Shown here piece by piece: positions 57,532 to 64,000 of a stretch of DNA of 64,000 nucleotides. Location of the stretch: the NCBI GenBank assembly GCA_900546565.1, contig URDC01000001.1, forward strand, positions 62,001-126,000, given 5' to 3'. Made by a program: the position numbers and the translations under genes. Origin of the DNA: an uncultured Opitutales bacterium. GTDB lineage: Bacteria; Verrucomicrobiota; Verrucomicrobiia; Opitutales; Intestinicryptomonadaceae. The notes under the pieces are model-generated. The model did no database searches, had not been told where the DNA came from, and saw nothing but the letters and a program-made list of their open reading frames with translations. Position 1 is the stretch's first letter. Every line of letters begins with the position of its first letter.

Positions 57532-58581
57532 ATGGACAAATTTCTCAGCGAATTATTGCAAACCCGCTCGCCCACGGGCGCCGAAACTGAGGCTGCCGCG
57601 GTAGTCGAAAAATACATCAAACCAGTCGCCGACACCTTCGAGCGCGACGTTCTCGGCAACCGCATAGCCACCCTCGGCGGCGGCGCAAAAAAGCTTATGC
57701 TCGCAGGCCACATCGACGAAATCGGCTTGCAGGTTTCCTACATCGATTCCGACGGCTTCATATTCTTCCAGCAGCTCGGCGGGCACGACAACGTTATGAT
57801 ATCGGGCAGGGGGGTTCTGATTTTGACCGACCGCGGCGCAGTCGCGGGCGTCACGGGCAAACGTGCAATCCATCTTATGGACGCCAAAGAGCGCAAGGAA
57901 GTGCCCGAAACCCACCAAATCTGGATTGACATCGGTGCGGCAAACAAGGCGGAGGCGGAAAAACTCGTCAGCGTTGGCGACCCCATCGTCTACCAAACTT
58001 CGCTTGTTGAAATGTCCAACGGCCGCTACGCTTCCCGCGCCTTCGACGACAAAGCGGGCGCGTTCGCAATTTTCGAAACATTGCGCCGACTCTCCGCCGA
58101 AAGGGCATCTCTTGAATACAAACTTGTCAGCGTCGGCACCACGCAGGAGGAAATCGGCACGCGCGGCGCGACAACTTCCGCCTACGCCGTCGACGCCGAC
58201 ATTGCCATAGCAGTCGACGTAACCCACGCCACGGATTTTCCCACTTGCGACTGTCGCAAATTCGGCGATGTCAAACTCGGCAAGGGCGTCGTCATCGCAC
58301 GCGGGCCCAACCTCAATCCGAAAGTCTCCGCCCGCCTCATAGAGCTTGCCAAGGCAAACAACATTCCCTACCAGCTCGAAGCCGAGGCTCGCCCCACTGG
58401 CACCGACGCACGCGTAATCCAGATGACGCGCGGCGGCATAGCCACTGGGCTTCTTAGCGTTCCCCTGCGCTATATGCACACACCCAACGAAGTCGCCGAC
58501 CTCGCCGACATCGAATCCTGCGTGCGCCTGCTTTGCGCGTTCGCAAAATCCCTCAAAAATTCCGACGATTTCACATTCTAA
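57532..58581 (+). CDS. M42-family metallo-aminopeptidase
   Basis: 349 residues. Dinuclear metal site complete: His60 and Asp62 in AGHIDEIG, Asp172 or 173 in RAFDDKAG, the Glu206/Glu207 pair in TTQEEIGTRG, Asp229 in AVDVTHATD and His316 in RYMHTPNE. Tetrahedral TET/FrvX/CelM-type aminopeptidases break short cytoplasmic peptides. The stop is 1 nt before hemD, so the two are coupled. The M29 aminopeptidase at 1 kb gives a second cytosolic aminopeptidase in the window. Confidence 0.93.
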   Translation: MDKFLSELLQTRSPTGAETEAAAVVEKYIKPVADTFERDVLGNRIATLGGGAKKLMLAGHIDEIGLQVSYIDSDGFIFFQQLGGHDNVMISGRGVLILTDRGAVAGVTGKRAIHLMDAKERKEVPETHQIWIDIGAANKAEAEKLVSVGDPIVYQTSLVEMSNGRYASRAFDDKAGAFAIFETLRRLSAERASLEYKLVSVGTTQEEIGTRGATTSAYAVDADIAIAVDVTHATDFPTCDCRKFGDVKLGKGVVIARGPNLNPKVSARLIELAKANNIPYQLEAEARPTGTDARVIQMTRGGIATGLLSVPLRYMHTPNEVADLADIESCVRLLCAFAKSLKNSDDFTF

Positions 58582-58582
58582 A

Positions 58583-59338
58583 ATGAGACGCATTCTACTC
58601 ACAAGGCAGGACAATTCAGCGGTTGCCGAACATTTCAAAGGCGGAGACTTCGAGATTTTGGAACTTCCCCTAATCGAGTGCATCCACAACGTCGACGAGT
58701 CCGAAGCCTCCGACGTTTTCGGCGAACTCGGCGGCTACGATTGGCTCGTATTTTCAAGCCCGAACGCCGTCCGCGGCTTTTTCAAGGCGTTCTTCCGCGA
58801 ATTTAACGACATTCGCGCCCTCGGAATCGCCCGCATTGCCTGCATAGGCGATGCCACCGTCCGCGAGCTTTCCAAATTCTACCTCCGCGCCGACGTCGTT
58901 CCCGAAGTCCAGACCGCGGCGGCTCTCGCCGAGGCAATGGGCGAATACGAAACCCTCGAAAATCTCAAAATTCTCTCCGTCCGCGGAAATCTCGCCTTGC
59001 CCGATTTAATCAAGGCTCTCGAAGCCCAGCGCGCCATAGTCGACGTTTTCGAAGTCTACAAAACAAACCTCGTCGCACTCAAATCCGACGATGCCGTAGT
59101 TGTAGATTTCCGCAAGAAGGGCGCGGACGCCGTTGTTTTTGCCAGTCCCTCGGCGGTCGAAAGTTTTGTCCGCAATCTCGACGCCATTGTTTTGGAGAAG
59201 GACGCTCTGCGCCCAAAAGTTGTCGCAATCGGTTCGACGACTGCCGACGCCGCAAAGAAGAAGGGAATGAAAGTCTCCGCCGTTTCGGAATCCCCGCGCC
59301 CCGAGGATATCGCAGCCGCCGTAAAATCCCTCTTCTAA
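58583..59338 (+). CDS. hemD: Uroporphyrinogen-III synthase
   Basis: 251 residues with the two-lobed HemD fold: RRILLTRQD start, YDWLVFSSPNAVRGFF, IACIGDATVRELS, ILSVRGNLALPDLIKAL and a second-lobe repeat ADAVVFASPSAVESFV with VVAIGSTTADAAKKKGM. It closes the linear tetrapyrrole to uroporphyrinogen III for haem or corrin. The family is very divergent but these blocks are diagnostic. Other hem genes are not visible here. It ends at palindromic element A3. Confidence 0.88.
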   Translation: MRRILLTRQDNSAVAEHFKGGDFEILELPLIECIHNVDESEASDVFGELGGYDWLVFSSPNAVRGFFKAFFREFNDIRALGIARIACIGDATVRELSKFYLRADVVPEVQTAAALAEAMGEYETLENLKILSVRGNLALPDLIKALEAQRAIVDVFEVYKTNLVALKSDDAVVVDFRKKGADAVVFASPSAVESFVRNLDAIVLEKDALRPKVVAIGSTTADAAKKKGMKVSAVSESPRPEDIAAAVKSLF

Positions 59339-59540
59339 AAACGGGCGAGGGCGTGCGCCTCCGAGTCGAATTTATTTTCTATAATCTAGAAAAGTTTTCC
59401 TTTCGGAAAACTTTTTTTGTTTTTTAGATTCGACTCGGAGGCGCACTCACGTTGAATTGGCGAAGCCAAGAGCTGAGCGACGATAGGAGCGTGTTAAAAT
59501 CTGACGCGTCTTTTTAGCACGCGCCTCGCCCGTTTTTTTC
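59337..59540. repeat. Palindromic intergenic element, copy A3, with nested module B
   Basis: It begins in the hemD stop codon (AAACGGGCGAGGGCGTGCGC). Core hairpin AAAAGTTTTCC (59390-59400) / GGAAAACTTTT (59405-59415) with TTTC loop and T run. Outer arms are 19 bp perfect: GTGCGCCTCCGAGTCGAAT (59353-59371) and its complement at 59428-59446. A second right end, AGCACGCGCCTCGCCCGTTT (from about 59517), again complements the left end, so the module B copy at 59451-59496 lies between two right arms. Confidence 0.8.
59451..59496 (+). repeat. Repeat module B, copy 2
   Basis: 44 of 46 bases identical to 50160-50205, including TTGGC-GAA-GCCAA. Confidence 0.8.
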
Positions 59541-59579
59541 GCACCCACGTTTGTCCTAATTTTTTTATATGACGGGCAC

Positions 59580-59622
59580 AGGCAGAGGATTCGCCTTTGG
59601 CAAATATTCCTCCTTTGTCAAA
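59580..59622 (+). repeat. Module C-like palindrome, diverged
   Basis: GAGGATTCGCC-TTT-GGCAAATATTCC and TCCTTTGTC, resembling the C modules at 50.0 and 50.3 kb but with changed arms. It lies inside the gap before the RND pump gene; nothing coding is supported. Confidence 0.45.
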
Positions 59623-59651
59623 CGCCTACACGAAAAATTATTTTATAAAAC

Positions 59652-59681
59652 AGAAAGAAGTTCCATACGAAACTTCTTTCT
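59652..59681. terminator. Terminator of the RND pump gene
   Basis: 11 bp perfect stem AGAAAGAAGTT (59652-59662) / AACTTCTTTCT (59671-59681), 10 bp downstream of the minus-strand pump stop, with T-rich sequence on both strands. Confidence 0.75.
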
Positions 59682-59691
59682 TTATCAATTT

Positions 59692-62600
59692 TTAAACCTG
59701 TTGTCTTTTCTTGTTTCCGAACAGTTTGCGGATAACGAAGTAGAACACTGGGGTCATAAAGCAACCCAGAATCGTGACCCCAAGCATACCGTAGAGCACG
59801 CACGTTCCCAGAGGTTGGCGCAATTCGCACCCCGGCCCCGATCCGAACGCGAGCGGCACCACGCCCAAGATGAACGCCATAGATGTCATCGCAATCGGGC
59901 GCAGACGTTGTTTTGAAGCCACTTCAATAGCGTCGTAAATGTTCTCTCCCGAGTCCTCGCGCTGCTTCGAAAACTCCACAATCAGAATCGCGTTTTTGCA
60001 CGCCAGCCCGATAAGCACGATAAACCCAATCTGCGTCATCAAGTTGTTGCTCAGCCCTCGGTAATTTATCCCCAACAGCGCGAACAGCAACACCAACGGC
60101 ACAATCAGGATAATCGAAAACGGCAGCGTCCAGCTTTCATAAAGAGCCGCCAGAATCAGGAACACAAACAGCACGCAAGTAAAGAAAATATAGATAGCCG
60201 TGTTGCCCGCCTTTTTCTCCTGATACGCAAGGTCGGTCCATTCAATGTCCATTCCCGCGGGCAAAACACGCGCGGCAAGCTCCTCAATGGCCTTGATAGC
60301 CACGCCCGTGCTCACGCCGTGCGCCAAATTGCCCTGCGCTGCGGCGGTCTGATACAGGTTGTAGCGGTAAATTGCGTCGGGGCCCACAATGCGCCTAATC
60401 GACAACACCGAGCCAAGCGGCACATTTTCGCCCTTCGAATTTTGCACGCGCAACTTGTAGATGTCCGAAATGTTCGTTCGGCTCGTGCTTTCGGCTTGCG
60501 CCATAACGCGGTAGACGCGCCCGAGAATGTTGAAGTCGTTGACATACACCGAGCCCAAATTGTATTGCAACGTCTGGAAAATCGACGTTATCGGCACATT
60601 GAGCTTCTGCGCGCGCTCTCGGTCTATGTCCAAAAACAGCTGCGGATTGCGCGCCTTGTAGTGGGCATACGCGCTCGTTACAATCGGCATTTTGTCGATT
60701 TCGTCGGCGAGCAGACTGATGTATTTTTCCACGGCGTCCGTTCCCAGCCCGACCTTGTCTTGCAGATAAAACTTGAAGTCCGATCCCGAGCCAATCCCCG
60801 GCACCGACGCGGGAGTTACCACGTTCGTGCGCGCTTCGAGCACGTTTTCGAGCAGCTTCACGCGCACTTCCTCCATAATTTTCTCCATATCCAGACCCTC
60901 GCGGTCGCGCTTTTTGCGGTCTTCAAGACGCAGCGTGACGTCGCCCGTCTTGTCGGATTTCGTCGTCGAAACTACGTGCTTTATGCCCTTTATTCCGCCC
61001 AGAATCTTGTCGATTTTTTCCATAACCTTGTCGGTTCTTTCAAACGACGAGCTTTCGGGCATCATAATTGCGGCCTTGATAATGCCTCTGTCCTGCTTGG
61101 GGATAAACCCCTTCGGCGTCTGCATAAACGCCTCATACGTGCAAAACAAAATTCCGCCGTAAAGCAGCAACATCAAAACTGAGAACCGCAACACGTGCCT
61201 GATTGCAATCCCATAGGCGTCCGACATCTTTTCGAAGCCGAAGTTAAATCCTCTGAAAAGCAGTCCCAGCGTATAGTGATACACCAAGTGCGCCAAATTC
61301 TTCTTTGCGGCGTGGTCGTGGTGGCGCATAAACAACGCGCACAGCGCGGGCGTAAGCGTAAGCGACACAACACCCGAAATTATGGTCGACGCCGCAATCG
61401 TAATCGCGAACTGCCTGTAAAACTGTCCAGAAATGCCCGTCAAAAACGCTGTCGGAACAAACGCTGCACTCAGCACTAACACAATCGCAACAAGCGCGCC
61501 CTGAATCTGCGTCATCGAAATTTCCGTCGCCTTGACTGCGTCCAACCCCTTTTGCATATTGCGTTCGACATTCTCCACCACCACGATTGCGTCGTCGACG
61601 ACAATACCGATGGCAAGCACAAGCCCGAACAACGTCAAATTGTTAATCGTGAATCCGAACGCATACATGACCGCGAACGTTCCAATCAGCGAAACGGGAA
61701 TCGCGAACAGCGGAATCAACGCCGCCCGCAGGTTCTGCATAAAAAGCAGCACAACCAAAATCACCAAAATCACGGCTTCGAAAATCGTCCTGTAAACCGC
61801 ATTGATTGATTCGAGCGTGTATTCCGTCGTGTCATAGCCCACAACACAGTCAATCCCGGGCGGGAACGACTTTTTCATTTCCGCGACAGTCGCCTTAATC
61901 TGCTTTGCTGATTCAATCGCATTCGTCCCCGGCAACTGGTATGCCGCAAGCGAAACCGACTTCATACCGTTAAGCCGCGCTTCCGTGTCGTAGTTATAGG
62001 AACCAAGTTCGACCCGCGCAACGTCTTTGAGCTTTATAATGCGTCCGTCGGGCATAAATTTTACAATGACGTTTTCGAATTCCGACTTAGTTTGCAGACG
62101 CCCGCGCGCATTGATTAGCAGCTCGAACGCCGCACCCGTGCGCAGCGGCGGCGCATTCAGACGCCCCGCTGCAACCTGCTTATTCTGCTCCTTAATCGCC
62201 GACACCACTTGCGACGGCGACAAATCCAATGCCTCCAACCTGTCGGGTTGCAGCCAAATTCGCATACTGTATTCGCGCACGCCCGAGACCGTAAATTCGC
62301 TCACGCCATACACGCGCGAAAGCTTGTCCTGCATCTGCGTTATCGCATAGTTCGACAAATACACCTTGTCGCGCGAGCCGTCCGGAGAAATCAAGTTAAG
62401 CGACATAATGAAGTCCGTCGACCTCTTCTTCACCGTCACGCCCAAGTCGCGTATTTCCTGCGGCAACCGCGACGTCGCCTGATTGACGCGGTTCTGAACC
62501 AAAACCTGCGCCATATTGATGTCTGTTCCCGTCTCGAAATACACAGATATCGCCCAACTGCCGTTTGCCTGCGCCGAGCTGAACATATAAAGCATATTCT

Positions 62601-62823
62601 CGATGCCGTTAAGCTGCTGTTCGAGTGGAGAAATCGCCGTGTTTATAATAACCTGCGGCGACGCTCCCGAATACGTTCCGTATACAACCACCGACGGCGG
62701 CGCGATGTTCGGATACTGCGTAATCGACAAATTCCAGAACGACACCAGCCCGACCAGCGTGATGACAATCGAAATTACCGTCGCAAAAATCGGCCTGTGT
62801 ATGAAAAAATGCGAAAAAGTCAT
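59692..62823 (-). CDS. RND multidrug efflux transporter (HAE1 type, AcrB/MexB-like)
   Basis: 1043 residues, full length. Twelve membrane spans in two halves with large periplasmic loops. FFIHRPIFATVISIVITLVG start, the proton-relay Asp pair in GIVVDDAIVVVENVER (span 4), and second-half GLACKNAILIVEFSKQ (span 10). Drug/proton antiporter of a tripartite pump. It starts 1 nt after the adaptor stop, so the two are coupled. No TolC-type outer membrane partner follows; it may lie outside the window. Confidence 0.95.
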   Translation of the reverse strand: MTFSHFFIHRPIFATVISIVITLVGLVSFWNLSITQYPNIAPPSVVVYGTYSGASPQVIINTAISPLEQQLNGIENMLYMFSSAQANGSWAISVYFETGTDINMAQVLVQNRVNQATSRLPQEIRDLGVTVKKRSTDFIMSLNLISPDGSRDKVYLSNYAITQMQDKLSRVYGVSEFTVSGVREYSMRIWLQPDRLEALDLSPSQVVSAIKEQNKQVAAGRLNAPPLRTGAAFELLINARGRLQTKSEFENVIVKFMPDGRIIKLKDVARVELGSYNYDTEARLNGMKSVSLAAYQLPGTNAIESAKQIKATVAEMKKSFPPGIDCVVGYDTTEYTLESINAVYRTIFEAVILVILVVLLFMQNLRAALIPLFAIPVSLIGTFAVMYAFGFTINNLTLFGLVLAIGIVVDDAIVVVENVERNMQKGLDAVKATEISMTQIQGALVAIVLVLSAAFVPTAFLTGISGQFYRQFAITIAASTIISGVVSLTLTPALCALFMRHHDHAAKKNLAHLVYHYTLGLLFRGFNFGFEKMSDAYGIAIRHVLRFSVLMLLLYGGILFCTYEAFMQTPKGFIPKQDRGIIKAAIMMPESSSFERTDKVMEKIDKILGGIKGIKHVVSTTKSDKTGDVTLRLEDRKKRDREGLDMEKIMEEVRVKLLENVLEARTNVVTPASVPGIGSGSDFKFYLQDKVGLGTDAVEKYISLLADEIDKMPIVTSAYAHYKARNPQLFLDIDRERAQKLNVPITSIFQTLQYNLGSVYVNDFNILGRVYRVMAQAESTSRTNISDIYKLRVQNSKGENVPLGSVLSIRRIVGPDAIYRYNLYQTAAAQGNLAHGVSTGVAIKAIEELAARVLPAGMDIEWTDLAYQEKKAGNTAIYIFFTCVLFVFLILAALYESWTLPFSIILIVPLVLLFALLGINYRGLSNNLMTQIGFIVLIGLACKNAILIVEFSKQREDSGENIYDAIEVASKQRLRPIAMTSMAFILGVVPLAFGSGPGCELRQPLGTCVLYGMLGVTILGCFMTPVFYFVIRKLFGNKKRQQV

Positions 62824-62824
62824 A

Positions 62825-63982
62825 TTATTTGCCAGCCTCCTTTATCCCCTTCATCACGGGCGATACTTCCTTTCCAGCAACGGCGCGTTGCAAACCGTTA
62901 ACAATAACCCTGTCGTCCGCCGTCAGGCCCTCTTCGATAATCTGCATATTGCCCACGCATTCGCCCACGCGCACAATGCGGTATTCAGCCCTATTGTTCT
63001 TGTCCACAACATACACAAAGCGGTTTACGAGGTCGGTTCCCACCGCGAGCTCGGGCACAAGCAGACATTCACGCGGCGCGCCGCCGAGCATTTGAATATT
63101 CGCAAACATACCCGGAAACAGCCTGCCGTCCTTGTTGTCGATTTCCGCCCTGAGCTCGATACTCGACGACGTAAGCGCATTGTCTACATACGTTATCTTG
63201 CCGAAGTGCGACGGTTCTTTCTCGTCCATCAGAGTGATTTTCACGGGCGGGCCCTCGCGCTTTTCCGAACTTATCCGCCCCAAAACGCCGTTTGCCGTAT
63301 ATCTTATAACATCGCGTTCGCTGATTTCAAAATACGCATAAATCGTGTCCTTCGAGACCACCGTCGACATCAGCGTCGAAGCCCCGTCAATGAGGTTTCC
63401 CTCGTCCACAAGCCTGCGGCTTACATATCCCGAAATCGGCGACGTGATTTTCGTGAATTCCAAGTTCAGCTCCGCTTCGCGCAACTTCGCTTTCGCACTC
63501 ATCAAAATTGCCTCCTGCGACATCACTTCGCTTTTTCGCGTTTCCAAAACTTCTTTTGAAACCGCATTAGACACATACAATTCCTCAGCGCGTTTCAGAT
63601 TGCTCTTTGCAAGCTCTATCTTCGATTCCACTTCGCGCACCGTCGCCTTGTTCGCGTCTACAATCGCCTGAAACGGACGCGCGTCGATTTCAAACAGCAC
63701 GCTTCCGGCTTTCACATAGTCGCCGTCTTTGAACAGAATCTTTTCCAAATAGCCCGACACGCGCGAGCGAATCTCGACCGATTTCTCGCCTTCCAAGCGC
63801 GCCGTATATGCGTCCCAGACTTCAATCATACGCTTTTCGGGCAGCATAACTTCGACTTTGTTGAAGACTTTCTTCTGCACCGCTTCCTGCTTTGCAGGGC
63901 ACCCGCATAACAACATCGCAGCTGCCGCGACAGCCGCCATAACCCCGACCGATTTATTCGATTTTCTAAACATTTCCATCAT
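62825..63982 (-). CDS. RND efflux periplasmic adaptor lipoprotein (AcrA/MexA-like)
   Basis: 385 residues. Signal peptide with lipobox AAMLLCGC (lipid-modified Cys28). Membrane fusion protein blocks: VEIRSRVSGYLEKILFKDGD (lipoyl half-motif), a helical hairpin with KSNLKRAEELYVSNAVSKEV, TKITSPISGYVSRRLVDEGN, and the C-terminal beta domain with GLQRAVAGKEV. It bridges the pump to the outer membrane channel. First gene of the pair; only 18 bases of upstream sequence are visible, so its promoter and any regulator are outside. Confidence 0.94.
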   Translation of the reverse strand: MMEMFRKSNKSVGVMAAVAAAAMLLCGCPAKQEAVQKKVFNKVEVMLPEKRMIEVWDAYTARLEGEKSVEIRSRVSGYLEKILFKDGDYVKAGSVLFEIDARPFQAIVDANKATVREVESKIELAKSNLKRAEELYVSNAVSKEVLETRKSEVMSQEAILMSAKAKLREAELNLEFTKITSPISGYVSRRLVDEGNLIDGASTLMSTVVSKDTIYAYFEISERDVIRYTANGVLGRISSEKREGPPVKITLMDEKEPSHFGKITYVDNALTSSSIELRAEIDNKDGRLFPGMFANIQMLGGAPRECLLVPELAVGTDLVNRFVYVVDKNNRAEYRIVRVGECVGNMQIIEEGLTADDRVIVNGLQRAVAGKEVSPVMKGIKEAGK

Positions 63983-64000
63983 ATAAAAAAAATTCCGAAA

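Noticed and set aside
59569..59916. 115-codon plus-strand open frame
   Set aside because: Mostly antisense to the RND pump C-terminus and begins in a repeat; no support.

Overview
The window is a 64 kb piece of a bacterial chromosome, densely coding and mostly housekeeping. No rRNA or other decisive taxonomic marker is present. The gene content and order (secG, ileS next to a TraR/DksA-like gene and lspA, a class I fumarase, the complete rpo/ribosomal superoperon, Verrucomicrobia-style secreted proteins) fit a member of the Verrucomicrobiota/PVC group. That placement is an inference. I see no phage, IS element, transposase or CRISPR array.

Layout. 1-2.3 kb (minus strand): an M29 aminopeptidase cut by the window edge, a LolA-like secreted protein and secG. 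2.5-7.4 kb (plus): a small secreted coiled-coil protein, ileS, a DksA-like protein with a long histone-H1-like tail, and lspA. 7.5-11.8 kb: a cell-surface sugar region with a ketoacyl synthase III, a dedicated acyl carrier protein, a short-chain reductase, a NeuD/PglD-type acyltransferase and UDP-glucose dehydrogenase. 11.9-16.0 kb: class I fumarase, an acyl-CoA/ACP ligase and a DUF2284 metal-binding protein. 16.2-29.2 kb: tRNA-Thr, tuf, tRNA-Trp, secE, nusG, rplKAJL, rpoBC. 29.5-48.2 kb: rpsL-rpsG-fusA, S10, spc and alpha operons through rplQ, with secY and map. 48.2-55.5 kb: a zinc-ribbon membrane protein, guaA, a DUF167 protein, pheA, scpB, ilvD and a YicC-type endoribonuclease. 56.2-59.3 kb: a lipoprotein, an M42 aminopeptidase and hemD. 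59.7-64 kb (minus): an RND pump and its adaptor lipoprotein.

The unusual material lies mostly between genes. Four related palindromic elements sit directly against stop codons (11.8, 15.4, 55.6 and 59.4 kb). Other repeat modules with GCGAAGC-type mini-hairpins recur at 7.5, 50.0-50.3, 55.7-56.0 and 59.4-59.6 kb. In sampled rows, the sign of C/G strand asymmetry changes across several of these elements, independent of transcription direction, which suggests segment inversions between palindromes.

Other points to check: RpoC has lost all four cysteines of its second zinc site. A secreted protein gene is inserted between rpsS and rplV. A degenerate 43-47 bp tandem array splits rpsJ from rplC. 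A terminator-like hairpin stands 15-20 nt upstream of the lipoprotein gene, like an attenuator or riboswitch. The ketoacyl synthase/ACP/reductase/acyltransferase set looks like a compact 3-hydroxyacylation cassette for amino sugars.
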